Assembly: GCF_954871325.1 (NCBI RefSeq)
Contig: NC_088776.1
Coordinates: forward strand, 55,712,956 to 55,776,955
DNA length: 64,000 nucleotides
Source: Gordionus sp. m RMFG-2023
Lineage: Eukaryota > Nematomorpha > Gordioida > Chordodea > Parachordodidae
Direction: 5' to 3'
Position 1 is the stretch's first letter. Each line of letters begins with the position of its first letter. The position numbers were made by a program, and so were the translations under genes. This document shows, one piece after another, positions 22,306 to 34,719 of this stretch. The notes beneath the pieces were generated by a model. That model was not told the origin of the DNA and ran no database searches. It saw only the letters and a program-made list of their open reading frames with translations.

Positions 22306-22869
22306 TTAAATAATAGTTTTAATGGTAATAAATTTAATATTAATAATTATATTCCAAATAAATATAAACCTAAAAAACGTTATTTGTTTGTTGAGACAAG
22401 GCTATATATCTCAAAACATTACAAACGTAGAGTGCATATGATTTTATATCTCGTTTCTCTTTTTGTATAACAAAGCTATAATTGACTTGAAAATTTAATG
22501 GATTGCTTTTATTTATGGAGTTTGACATATGCTTTGCTAGCAGTGTGATAAAGAAAGTTGCCCGGACTCGTATTGGAAAACCATCGCTTGCCCTAATAAA
22601 TTTAAGGTTATATAAATATCGATGTTTTGGGCAAATGTTAGTTATAATCAAGGTATAAAAAAAAATTTCTCAATTTTTTCGGTAGCTAAAGAAGAGGATT
22701 ACCTTATTTTTGAATTGTCGTTCCTTAGAGAATTTATAAAGATTCCGGAAGAAGTTAAGACAAATAATATAAATCTAAAAACTGTTAACTGTTTCTACTT
22801 TTAATAAGATTAAAGAATTTCTTCGAATTCTCAAAAACATTTAAGGGAAATATAAATTCATCAGTTATC

Positions 22870-25130
22870 TGCATATAACCAAGCGTATTATCACCGGGTA
22901 GATAAGTTTCATTCTCGTCACGTCGTACCTTAGAAGCCAATTTAAACAGACTTCTAGACAATCGAAAAAGTGAATCCTACAGCAACTCTAATTACTTGGA
23001 CGACGTCAATGATAAATATCTTTAAAAATCCGATGTCGTGTTGATATTCGGAGATCTTCGCTTAACAAAATAAATATTTAGCGAAAGAAAATAATTTTTT
23101 CCAACTTCTGTTAACGTGACTAATAGAATCGCTGGTGATAAATATTTTCTGAGATAGATTTTTAAGACGCGTTCCTACAATTCGGAGTTAATCCTAAATA
23201 TTGGGAACTTCGTAATTCGACTCATGTCAAGCTAAAAATCCCTTTTTAGTTAACTGGAGCCACGATAATATTTTAACGCTTTTTTTGCAAAATCTAAAGG
23301 GAATTCCTATGGTTAGTGTTTTTTTTTGACGACGTAATTAATTCCGTAGAGAAGAATTTTGATTACTAAATAATTTACAAGAAGTATAAAGGCAATTTGA
23401 CACGGCGGGACTTACGACGATTACCGATAAAAAATTGACAAAAAGTCAGTCTAAATATTTGGGTCATTTAATTGATGAATTAGAAATTAACCCTACATAA
23501 GATAGTTGCCATGATTGTACAACACCATCAAATGTGAAATAGTTACGTTCGTTTCTTGTTAATAGTTTATTACCATTATACGTATATAGAAAATTTACAT
23601 TCTATTTCTGGGCCTTTAAACCGACTATTGAGTAACAATGTTAGTAGTTTTGTCCGCTCGTGAAAATAAAATATTTATTAAAGTTAAAAATATATTATTA
23701 AAAGAAGATGCAATAATTCAGCAGAAATTCTATCATTGTGATGTTTCGGAAAATGATTTAGGATCGGAAGAATCAGCTATAATGTTCTCAACCATATGGA
23801 AGACATTTATATTGGTTACTGTTCATAAATCACTGCAATATATTTTAGTAGAAAAATGTGATAAAATAACAAATAACCGTTTAATAAGGTGGGAAACGAA
23901 GCTATTTTAAGATATAATTCATAGACTGGGAAATCAAAACAAGTGTTGTTAAGACGCTCTATCCCGATTGGGATTAGAGTAAGCAAAAACAACTGAGCAT
24001 GCAAAAACAATCAAAGATGAAATCAAATTTAAAATTAATCTAATCTAAGACCTATTTTTCACTCGCGGTAAAGTTATTGAATAAATTGGTATTGACAATA
24101 TTAATAATTATTCTGAGATTTTAAATTTTTTAATTTTAATTATACATTATATTGCTTTATAAGAAGAGCTATTTATATCATATGACACAATTATTATCCC
24201 CAATAAACCAAAGATGGACATTTTGATAGTCATTTATCAAGGATATATTGGTGTAGTAGGAATAAAGTCATTAGGCAGATATTTTCTAGGGAAATCCTGA
24301 TCGTGATGTTGAAGATTTTGTCAAATTCAGCAAGAGTTGCCAGGTAGGAAGACCGGGAGCCAAAGAAGTAACATTATACAAATGAAACATTTTTAACAAC
24401 ATTGGGAACCAATTCACATTGATTTACTGGACCCATCTTTGGAAAGTATTTTAATTTGATGCATTTATCAAAGTTGAAATTGCAATTTTAACAGATACTA
24501 ATTTGGCACATCTTATAAATAATTGGCCAAATTATTTGCTTTGGGTTACCTTGCTACATTTTTAGATAACAGTACTCAGTTTTACCGGTTCTGAATTCAA
24601 AATGTTTCTTTTTAAAAACAACATAAAATATTTTAGGTTGACCCTATATAACCCCAAATCAAATAGCTTAGCTGAGCGCTACATTCGTACAGGCGAGTTT
24701 CATGATGGAAATAAGATGTGGGACTCGTGACCAGCAAATCTATGTTTTGAATACTCATCGCAACTCTAAATGCGACTATGGGTATATCTCGTACAGAAAT
24801 GATGTTAGGTGGGTATCTTGGGATGACATTCGATCAGTGGAAATTATCCATGGTTACAAAGACCAAAATCTGACTATGGTAACAAATATATTATAAAAAC
24901 AGGAAGGTTAAACCTCGTGAATTTTTTAAAAAATTAAAAAGTTTGTATATAAAACTAAAGGAAATTATGATGGCAAAGGAACGGTAGTTCAACTTAAAAA
25001 TGCGATATTGTCTGATGTCGAGTCCGATAGCAAATAGAAAACAAGCTTGCACTAACTGAGAGAGGTTCAAGTACAAACAAAGGAAATATCAATAAGACGG
25101 TGGATTTAGACAGCGTAGAAGGTAAAAGAA
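22870..25130 (+). mobile_element. Ty3/Gypsy retrotransposon pol fossil, broken
   Basis: Parts in order on the + strand: reverse transcriptase palm and connection (about 23300-23560), RNase H (about 23640-23910), integrase zinc-binding region (about 24220-24350), integrase core (about 24390-24700) and a C-terminal tail (about 24720-25100). The family is recognised from conserved blocks in the order typical of Ty3/Gypsy. It is heavily broken, with more than ten breaks, and is old. No clear gag and no LTR pair were found, so the boundaries are approximate. Confidence 0.72.
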
Positions 25131-26729
25131 AGAACCTAGCAAAATGTTTTTTAAATCCCCCATTATTTTAGAATGACGAATTTAATTTGTAGTGAGGAAA
25201 ACAGAACTGTAATGTATGTTTTAATCGTAAATCTATTACTATTACTATATTAATGTAATCGATTATTTGTTACTTAGATTATAAAATATGTTAACTTAAT
25301 TGATTCATTATTATTATTTTTATATAATCGATTAATATAATATATAATTCAATTTTTACAATATCTATTTACACTATCAATTCTTTGGAACTTCTTAAAC
25401 ATCTTAATACTCATGTTAGTGCGGTAAAACCATTTATGAGGTGAAAAGGAGTATTAAAAGCCGAACATGCTTTAAAAATTTTTGGTTGTACCCCTAGTAT
25501 TTATCGAAATTTTAGATTTTTCTAGAGAGTCTCTTCCTCAAATGTCACAAATTTTTTAGAATAATACAATTTGTATATTATTTATTCTATATACAATATT
25601 AAATTGTATATTAATATAAATCTAAAATAGATACCAAGTTTTGAAATGAAAATTAATTTTAGTAAATAAGAATGTATAAAATTATTATAAAATGGTTGCA
25701 TAAAAAATAACAATATAAGTTTATGTAAAATAGGATGTCATCTTGTTTGTTTAATATGTTTTATTTTTATGATGTTTAACATTGTCATTTTTGGATTTGA
25801 ATGTTGTGAACAGTCTTTTTAGGAATATTATATCTTTTTAGCACATTCTGTTTGAGTATGATGATTTAGAAATTTGATAACCTAAACTTTTTTAATGAAA
25901 ATTATTATATTTGTTTCTTTATTAATTTTGTTATTTGACATGAATTATTTTAGAAAATGATAACTTTTTATAATATAGATGTATCATCAGCAAAAAAGAA
26001 CAATGTCTACTTTATATAGGTCTAAAGCATATAGACAAAAAATAAAAATCTGTCTATTTTTTAAAGTAAACAGTTTCCAAATTTATCAAGGTATTTTTCT
26101 GATAAAAGAATGCCTTCCCTTTCGACTTGATAGCTCTTAAATTACAAGTAAAAGGAAAAACAATTGGCATCATAAGCATAAATTTATATTATGAATGGGC
26201 ATTTAGGTGAAGTTTTTATATTAGGGGTGAATTCAAATGACTCTCGTTAAATCCCATTGTAATGCTTCAGATTGCAAATTTAATTAGGAAAATGGATCGA
26301 CAATTAAATGAAGATCCCATTTTTGAGTTATGAACACAGGGTGGTTAACATATTTCAATTTCTTATCATCCCAGGCAGAAGCTCTTATTAGCTAAACGCT
26401 GGTCAATTAGATAAGTTTTTAAATATTGAGTCAAATAGCAATCGTGAATAATGTAGAGAGCATCTGTGATTTATCCAATGCCTATCCAGCCAAAACTGCT
26501 TGGGAGAGTGACATGGCCAAGCCAATAAAAATTTAAGGTTAACAAATTTTTCAATATGAGATTTAATTTCATATTCGACAATTTAAATAAATGGGAGAGA
26601 TCGTAAACCAAATGTGGATATATATAAAATAATTTGATATCTTAGAGTGCGATAATTCTCAATCAGGTATGGCGGCTATTAAAGTAATGATCTTATATAT
26701 GTTTTAAAATTTATGTTTTGATTAAATAT

Positions 26730-28271
26730 TTTTTTTTTCTTTTTAGCTTTCACCTTTTCTGGTGGTAAGCTCCTTCAACATCTCTCTCCACTTTATGTTA
26801 TTCGTACAATCTCTTTTATCTATTTTATACTTCTTTATATTGGCTCTAACTTTATGGCCCCATTGAAGTTTTGGCCTTCCTCTTTTACGTTTGCCCATCA
26901 CTTCCAATCTTTCAACTTTATTTCCTATGTAGTTCATAGGCCTTCTCATTGTGTGCCCATACCACCTAAGTCTGTTTACCATTAACTTAGTCTTAATGGG
27001 CACTACCTTTAAACTATTTAGTATTCTTGTACTGCGCACCTTATCCTTTCTTGTTACCCCAGCAATCATCCTCAGCATTCTCATCTCCATAGTTTGTAGA
27101 CTTCTCTCGTCTGATTTTTTGGTTGGCCATGTTTCCGAACTATATAGAATAGTTGGTTGTACTATGGAACTGTAAATTTTTCCCTTTAATTTGTGTGGGA
27201 TTCTTTTGTCAAATAGCACTCCAGATAAAGATCTACACTTTAACCACCCTTGATTAATCTTATTCTTTATCTCTTTTTCTATTGTGCCATTTGTTTGTAT
27301 AGTGGAGCCCAAATATTTGCAGCTTTCAATTGCGGATATCTGCCAATCATTTATATCAATACTCTCCGTTTCATCTCCTCCTATCACCATATACTCCGTC
27401 TTTTCTCTATTTACTTTTAATCCGTGCGTTTCTAGGATATTTATCCAATTCACTAACCTTTCTTTCATTTCATCCTTGGATTCGGCAAGTATTACAATAT
27501 CATCTGCAAATATCATATTCCACGGGACTGTTTGAGGTATAGACTGTGCTAATACATCTATTACTGTAATGAAGAGAAGTGGGCTGAGAGCCGACCCTTG
27601 ATGAACTCCTTCGGCTATTGTGAAGCCTGCTGAAATACCTGTTGTGCTACTGACCATTGTTGTATGTCCCATATACATATCCTCTATTATTCTTATATAT
27701 TTTTCGGGAACTTTTTTGTGGCGTAGCGCCCACCAGATAAGTTTTCTTGGGATTCTATCGAAGGCCTTTTCTAGATCGAGAAAGACCATGTGTAGCTTTT
27801 TGTTCTTTTCCCTGTATTTTTCACTCATTTGCCTAATTGCATGGATAGCATCGGTTGTTGATCTTCCAGGCATAAAGCCAAACTGTGTCTCTCCTATTTC
27901 GATTATATCTCTTAATCTTTTTTCTATTATTTTTTCGTATAGTTTTAGACAGTGTGACATTAGTTTTATGCCCCTGTAATTTTGACAATTGTGTGGATCC
28001 CCTTTATTTTTGAAGATAGGAACTAGATAGCTCTGCCTCCATTTTTGGGGGACCTCTTCATTTCCAAGTATTTTATTGTACAGATTTGTGAGGAGATGTA
28101 TTCCATCATCTCCTAGTGCTTTAAGGCTTTCTATTGGAATATCGTCTGGACCCCTAGCTTTGTTGTTTTTCATATGCTTGAGGCATGTGATTATTTCTTG
28201 TTCTGTTATAGGTTGTACAAGGTTTTGACAAGGGGAGTGTTCGTCGAGATGCAATATGTGGGAATTAAAGT
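26730..28271 (-). mobile_element. RTE-clade LINE, 5'-truncated, inserted in family C
   Basis: Carries the RT-coding half and 3' end of an RTE LINE; the A-rich 3' tail (T-rich on the + strand) is at about 26730-26745. It is flanked by ttaaatat at 26722-26729 and 28272-28279, a target-site duplication of at least 8 bp. Other family C copies (for example near 58675 and 59755) have the uninterrupted site. The endonuclease domain is absent because of 5' truncation, the normal outcome of target-primed reverse transcription. Confidence 0.88.
26743..28254 (-). CDS. RTE LINE reverse transcriptase, open frame of 503 codons
   Basis: Non-LTR reverse transcriptase. Block order: KNNKARGPDDIP (about 29-40), YLVPIFKNKGDPHNCQNYRG (about 76-95), FGFMPGRSTTDAI, the palm motif VFLDLEKAFDRIPR with Asp160, EGVHQGSALSPLLF (about 215-228), the catalytic FADD (249-252), REKTEYMV, KYLGSTI, then the basic C-terminal region with RRPMNYIGNKV and GKRKRGRPK. 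All catalytic aspartates are present and there is no stop, so this half is intact. The frame stays open into the target duplication upstream of the listed Met, so that Met is not a natural start. The missing N-terminal endonuclease means it is unlikely to move on its own. Sequence is very similar to the copy at 53271-56258. Confidence 0.9.
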   Translation of the reverse strand: MHLDEHSPCQNLVQPITEQEIITCLKHMKNNKARGPDDIPIESLKALGDDGIHLLTNLYNKILGNEEVPQKWRQSYLVPIFKNKGDPHNCQNYRGIKLMSHCLKLYEKIIEKRLRDIIEIGETQFGFMPGRSTTDAIHAIRQMSEKYREKNKKLHMVFLDLEKAFDRIPRKLIWWALRHKKVPEKYIRIIEDMYMGHTTMVSSTTGISAGFTIAEGVHQGSALSPLLFITVIDVLAQSIPQTVPWNMIFADDIVILAESKDEMKERLVNWINILETHGLKVNREKTEYMVIGGDETESIDINDWQISAIESCKYLGSTIQTNGTIEKEIKNKINQGWLKCRSLSGVLFDKRIPHKLKGKIYSSIVQPTILYSSETWPTKKSDERSLQTMEMRMLRMIAGVTRKDKVRSTRILNSLKVVPIKTKLMVNRLRWYGHTMRRPMNYIGNKVERLEVMGKRKRGRPKLQWGHKVRANIKKYKIDKRDCTNNIKWREMLKELTTRKGES

Positions 28272-29390
28272 TTAAATATATTCTGAAATAAATACAGGGA
28301 ACTTCAGCACCTTTAAATAATTAATAGAGGAGCATTTAAATGAGATTTATTCATGATAAAGCTTTTAGTTATAATTTCATTTTAACTAAAGTAGATCCCA
28401 ATCCCAAAGTTTTTAATCCAAACCTGTAAATACGATAAAATAAAATTATATAAGATCTAGAACCTTCAATGGCTAGGTTTCCCTTTTCAACACCAACTTC
28501 TATATCAAAAATTTATTTTAAAAAATTAAAGAATTATTGAAAGCAAATATTAGTATAATAATAAAAGTGGAATTGAATATTGCGAATAATGCAATTGTTG
28601 AAAAATTTGTCCAACAACTTTGATTCATTATTATATCCTCAGAGATTTCATGCTACAAAGCCAAATAAAGGGGTGTCAAATTGTTTTGAAAAATACCTCA
28701 AAATTTATTTTCGTAGATTAATAAAATTATGAAATATGTCCAAAATCTTCCATTATTTTTTCTTTACAAAAAAAAATAAAAAAAGCAACGAAAAAAAAAC
28801 GATAATATAATCCGAAAAATAAAATAATTTAAAATTACTTATAATAATTTTCCAAATAAATAGATTTTGAATTTTTATTGAAATTTAATGATTTTTATTA
28901 TTTATTTAAAAAATAAATTTTTATAAATGACGAGATTTAAAACTCAATTTTATTTTATTTTAAAAATAGCTTATGTTATTTTTTTCTTCAAAAGTATAAA
29001 TTTATATTTTTTACATTTAGGACATAACTTAATATAAAATAGATAAATCAATGCTTAGATTTATTATTATGGCGTCAGGTCTTTTTATCTCATTTCAAAA
29101 TTGAATAGATACTATTTAAAAAGAAAAAAAAAATCAATAAAGAAACTAAATATTTCAATCCAAAAATGAAGAGGTAAGTAATAATGTAAAAATAAAGAAA
29201 AATCAAGTAAAGAACATATTAATTCAAAAAAGGAAAATAGTCTAAAAATAGAAAATTTGCTAATTCCATAATTTTTAAAAATTGAAAAGATTTTTAAATT
29301 TATATTTATAGTAAATAAATAATAAATTTTGTTACTTCTGAATACAATGTTAGAAGCCTGAAACAACATTGGCATTATAGCTAGGGACGA

Positions 29391-30059
29391 ACTAGACAGA
29401 TATGTTTTTAAACCTTATAGGCCCATCCACTTTAAGTCATTTGTTATTATTATCGTCATTATCACATTTCAATAATTATAATAAAAATATCAGCAATGAA
29501 TATTTAAAAGAATGTCTGTATTTAGATGAAGAGAGCTATCCTAGATTTAATAAACTATTCAAATAAAATAAAAATATTAAAGAATTTCTCTCTCAATAAG
29601 ACGAAAAGTTTTATGGCGAAGGAAGCTGTTTAATGATATATTTTATATCTGAGGCACCTGCAAGTTAGTTTATTGAGTTTTCCAAAGGATTTCAATGAGT
29701 ATAAAATAAGGAAATCTCTTGAACTATAATTTATGTTAGAGGACACAGTAACTGGATACCTATCTTAAAACCCTACAAATTAAAATGTATTAGATCGTAG
29801 TCTAGCCCAAATATTTTAGTCTCTAGCCCAGCCTCAAATTATTAATTAAAAAATTAATCGCATTTTTATCAAGTTCTAATTAAATTTACTAATTTATTAT
29901 ATACTAATTTATGTATTTTTTTAAGCTAATTAAGCTACGCCCGTCACAAATTAATTCTCAAATAAAGCTCGAACCAGGTCTCTTCCAATTTTTTAATTTT
30001 TGGGATAAATTGAGGTTAATAAGTGAATATTATAAGAAAAATTTATCATAATTAATAGT
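29391..30059. other. AT-rich interval, nothing recognised
   Basis: Between families C and B. I see no coding sequence, TIR or tandem array. Confidence 0.5.
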
Positions 30060-33000
30060 CTGAAAAATAATAAACTATTTAGAGGAAAGCTGATCATATA
30101 TTAAGTATTTAATTGGATACTAAAATATATTTTTATATTTACAATAATACTACTCCTTAATTTCAACTAAAATGTTTGATTCAAGAATAAGATGAGTTTA
30201 TTGTTATATAAGTCTATAAAATTTAAAGCTTTGAATAATACATATGATAATAATTATAATTTGTTTCAATCATATTTTAACAAAAATTATAAAGTTATTC
30301 AGTATCAATAATATGCGAGAAAAGCAGTTTATAAAAATTAGAAACCTACAATTCGGTCCTCCAGATTTATATTTGGATTTTCAAATGGATATTGTTAGCA
30401 TCTATAATTATTTAAATAAGCATTAAAACAAGAATTATTTAATTAAAGCTGGATTGAGTAATGTGAACAAATATATGATAATTGCTCCAAACTTTAAATA
30501 TTAACAACTATAAGACGATATTGTAGATTTTGAAACTTTATTAACTTCATATATTTTTAATAATTTTAAAATTTTATCAACTTTATTACAAACACTCAAT
30601 ATATAATAATATATCAATTTAGAGGAAAGCTGACTATATATTAAGTATTTAATTGGATTTTAAAATATAATTTTATATTTACAATAATACTAAACCTTAA
30701 TTTCAACTAAAATGTTTGATTCAAGAATAAGATGAGGTTATTATTATATTAATCTATAAAATTTAAAGCTTTGAATAATGCATAGGATAATATTTATAGT
30801 TTGCTTCAATCATTTTAAATAGTAAAAATATTGGTTTTCATATTACCTCCTAAAACCACCTCTAGCACTAAATTCAAATATTTTAAAAACATTATATTTT
30901 TTCTATTTTTTCTCTTATCGATTGAAAGCTTTCTAGAGACTGCCTACTGCCTTTTCTCTTAGTCAATAATTTAAATAAATAATGAAGGCTAAAAAAATAT
31001 ATTATAAAATTAATATCCTGAAATTTTATTAAGCTAGCTAATTTTAAATAAAGTAATAATTAAAATTATCAGGATTAAATGTTATGAATTAATATAGTAA
31101 TCTGTGAACTGCTTATATTGTAAAAAATATTTGTATCCTTAATAAAAATAACATTTATAAATTTGGAACCTTGATTATTGGCCGCCTCATTGTCTAATAC
31201 ACCTTGTTCAAATGGATTATTGTTTGCTTCTAAAATTTATTCAAAATAATTAAAGGATTAGTTTTTTTTAAAAAAAAGGCTAAATATTTTAGCCAAAAAA
31301 TATTACGCTAGTCTCAAGATCTTGTTATGGATGCTCAAATCTTTCTGCCATCTATAAACAAAGTCTCCATGTTTGTCTAATATTTGCCAAAAATCTTTGA
31401 TTGACCAATTTTAAAAATCGAGCGGTTACTATAAATGTTTGTAGCAAGCCTTATTAGATCAACATTGAATTGAATAATGTAAATAAATAATCGTAATTTT
31501 TTAAAACTCTATCAATTCAAAAAAACTCATAATATTGCAAATCATATTATATAGACATTTTTGAAATTGTTGCGTTTGCTTAATCGATGCAACTGACTTT
31601 CATCACTTTTTTTATATTATCTATACTTCCATTCCATATCATATACATCTTAATATGTAGTTAATAATTCATTAAAAATTTGTGTTTATCAGATGTAGTT
31701 AAGTATTGTTAAACGACTCGATTTAAGCCGATTTAAAACGGCTTATTCAATATTTTTGAAATATTTTCTGACTTGAGATTTCCTCAAATAAATGTCCAGA
31801 CCTTTGTTTTATCTTTGAGAAAAATCATTAGGTTTTCATAATATTTTACGCTATAAAATATTGAGTTTGCCCTTTTTAAAAATCGGCTCATATCTAACCA
31901 AAATCACTAGTTAATTTTAAAATAATGATTTGATATTTTTAAATGAGTTAGATTTAAATTAGAAGAAAATATTTATATAATACTAAGGAGGAATCTATTA
32001 CAATGCCAGGAGTGGACGAATTTTTAATATAATGTATTCCAAAATAATTACAATTGCACTTTAAAAATAGGATTTCAAATATATATAAAAATTTGTTCAA
32101 AAATGTATTTTAAATATAAATTCGATATACCTTTGACAATCGGTTTGCACAAATAAATACTTTGACGAAATACTTTTTACAGGTAGATTTATTTAGTTCC
32201 ACAAAATCAATTTTTTTTTACTATAATATTTATTTTATAATCAATTTTCCAAAATTATCGAATGTCCGCAAATTAAACATTAAAAATAATATATTTATTG
32301 TTTCATGAGTATCACATAAATAATTGCAAAAAAATAATATCTAAAGAGCACATAATAAATTTCTGGAGGATGAAATCGATCTATTTATGATAGCTTTATT
32401 TAGTTGAGTAGATATTACATTATAATTTTTTTCGAAAAATTTTATATTCAAAATTGTCAAATTACATTTCGAGGATGTTGTCGTTATCAAAAATTCACTG
32501 CAAATATATCTTATAATATCTTCTTCGTCTTCAAAAAAACTTATATTTTCTTGGTAATGTACTCATTTTAAAATAGGATTTACTAGATATTAATTTTTTT
32601 TCACTAGCTTGGGTCACATATTTTTTATTTAAATCATTAAATGTGGATTTATATTTTATGAATCAAATTATAATAAAGAATTAAGTAAAATATTTGAAAT
32701 CGTCTGAAAATCATTAAATCGTAATAAATACAAAATAAATTTTCATAATTTAGTAAATACAAATACTAAATACTTTCTAAAATATTCAAATAAATACTAA
32801 ATATAAATACAAAAAAAATATTTTTATTTAATATTTTAAGTACAAGTATTCGCGTTACTGCCCAACCTTAAATATAAATAGTGAAATTATTTATTTAATA
32901 TAATTAAATCCAGTTTAATATACTACTTTAATTTAAATTATTATATCATTTATTTGTCCTTAATTTTATATTTTATTTTTATTACAAATTTAATAAGATA

Positions 33001-33700
33001 TAATCAATTTAGAAAGAAATTGACCATATATTAAATATTATCTTATTTGTATAAATATAAAATAACATTTCTATTTTACAATAATACAATATATATTTCA
33101 TAAAATATGAAATCCACGAGAATTTTAATCCTTCAATTTATATATTTATTTAGAGAGATTATTATTTCATCTGATTTTACTGGAAATGTATTCTAGTCTA
33201 AAGTAAGATTTAGGCGACATTTGCCATCAAATTATGTATATCTTTTAATTTATATATAAAATATATATAAAAATTAAAATAAATTAAGACTAGTTAAAAG
33301 GTTCTTGGCAAATTGTCTGAAATTTACAATATGGATTTTATTTGGCAAATACTTTCCCGATCAAATCAGATTTTTAAAATATCTCTCAATTTTGTAATTA
33401 TAAAGACTAATAGATAAGAATGTTCTTGTAAAATTTATCGGAGAAATGTAGAATATTTTATTCTATATTTAGAATCATTGTCTCTGATATTTTTTAAACT
33501 AATATACTAGGATACTCTATTTCGCTTCTTTTTAATCTTTTAGAATAAATTAAAACATATAAATTTACACATAAAGTAAAATGTTTTGTAATGCAAGATA
33601 AAATTTTTAATAATTTTTATATTACCTTCTAAGACCTCATCTACCGCTAAAAATAAATATTTTAAAGATGCAGACGCAATGCAACATAAATTTTATTGAG
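30060..33700. repeat. Dispersed repeat family B, copy 1, with internal direct repeat
   Basis: A block of about 220 bases occurs twice as a direct repeat (about 30075-30285 and 30610-30835; shared words include atttagaggaaagctga, ttgattcaagaataagatga and aaatttaaagctttgaataat). The interior at 30270-30430 matches 63140-63305, and 30600-30900 matches 63500-63780. The stretch 31160-31260 (ttgattattg..cctcattgt) matches 36730-36830, and 31555-31680 matches about 36990-37080. It ends near attaccttct (33621-33630). Long, AT-rich and without recognisable coding; the class is unknown. Confidence 0.6.
31692..31915 (+). mobile_element. TIR family M MITE copy inside family B
   Basis: Left end tattgttaaacgactcgatt, gagcc-like agccgattt, internal cagacctttgtt and ttaggtt, right end tttttaaaaatcggctcata. 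Both ends are recognisable and inverted. About 220 bp, non-coding. Confidence 0.55.
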
Positions 33701-34089
33701 GATTTATTTTATTTATTGTCATAATTATAATATAAAATATACCATATAATTGCGCATATAGACAAGAATTTTTTTTTTAAATGGTTGACTATGTCAAGAG
33801 TTATAGCATAAGCAAAATTATCATCTTTATACAAAATGAGGTCGGTGATAAAAATGGAAATAAAATATTAATTTGGGTCAAAATTTATCAACTTTGATGA
33901 CGAGCTGACATTGTCTTGAACTATACATGACTGTGATTAGATATTTAATTTCCCCATTCTAAATTTTCTCCTTTCCCCAATTGTTTTTGGTCTACTGTCC
34001 CTCACTTATTTTTTCACCATTTCACCAGATATCCTAATTTAGAATTCGATACTGACCTTCTATGAAATATTTATATTATTGTTTACTGA

Positions 34090-34300
34090 AAAAAATTGTG
34101 CCATTATCTTGAAAGATTATTGCCCTAATTTACACCAAGTTTATATATTATGTAATTAATTGTTCCTTCAAGAAAAGTAAGTTTAACCGCACCATTTGCA
34201 GTGATAAACCCTTTACCATGTCACATTTATGCTCACCGTTCAGCTTAGACCATTATGATAGAACATTATTGCGTGGACTTTTCAGTTCCAATTCTACCTT
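34090..34300 (-). pseudogene. Tc1/mariner transposase remnant
   Basis: One - strand frame reads GFITANGAVKLTFLEGTINY followed by IIYKLGVN and, after a frame change, IFQDNGT. This matches the Tc1 transposase core (WG.FSANG..KL.F.EGT...Y ... KLG ... FQQDN). Upstream and downstream catalytic regions are not recognisable. It is a short, frameshifted scrap of a plain DNA transposon. Confidence 0.55.
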
Positions 34301-34719
34301 AGACTAGTTTCCAAAAACAACTTTTGACTATTTGGTATAGGTCCATTCTCAATATTTCTTTGAGAAACTATATTATTTCGTTATTTAGTTAAATGTTACC
34401 AAAGGTTTATTTTTGGTTTTATATTATTTTTACAATTAAAAATATTTTACAGTTTATTAATTTTTAGGAAACTATGTGCCATATATCTTTTATTTTTAGA
34501 AGAATATTTTTTTAAATATAATTAAATACAGTGACGAAGCGTCAGGTTCACTACTAGGGAAGCAATCAAAAAAAAAATTTACTTTATTTTTGTCAAACTC
34601 AAACCATATAAACATTAAGATTTTTAAATAAGTGGTATTCGTCTTTGTTTTTGAGTAAAATGATAGTACTGCATTATAAAAGTTATTGCTAGATTTTAAA
34701 TTTTTTAATAATTTTTTTT

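Larger units (their letters stand above)
26090..29390. repeat. Dispersed repeat family C, copy 1, split by a LINE
   Basis: The flanks (26090-26729 and 28280-29390) match collinearly the copies at 58000-59215 and 59230-60925. Shared words include aattacaagtaaaaggaaaa, cttcagattgcaaattt, gagtgacatggccaag, tatggcggctattaa, gtttaaatatattctgaaat, tataagatctagaaccttca and gcctg.aacaaca.tggcatta. No coding sequence was seen. The class is unknown; a non-autonomous element of about 1.7-1.9 kb fits. Confidence 0.7.

Noticed and set aside
22370-22651. 93-codon - strand frame beginning MIITNICPKHRYLYNL
   Set aside because: I could not match it to any family, and it overlaps other frames upstream of the Ty3/Gypsy fossil. 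It may be part of an eroded element.
26951-27979. + strand open frames of 70-119 codons over the LINE
   Set aside because: Antisense shadows of the LINE reverse transcriptase frame.
26045-29390. Terminal inverted repeats for family C based on atctgtcta near 26052 and tagacagat near 29393
   Set aside because: The left word is not found at the start of the other two copies, so the match is probably chance.
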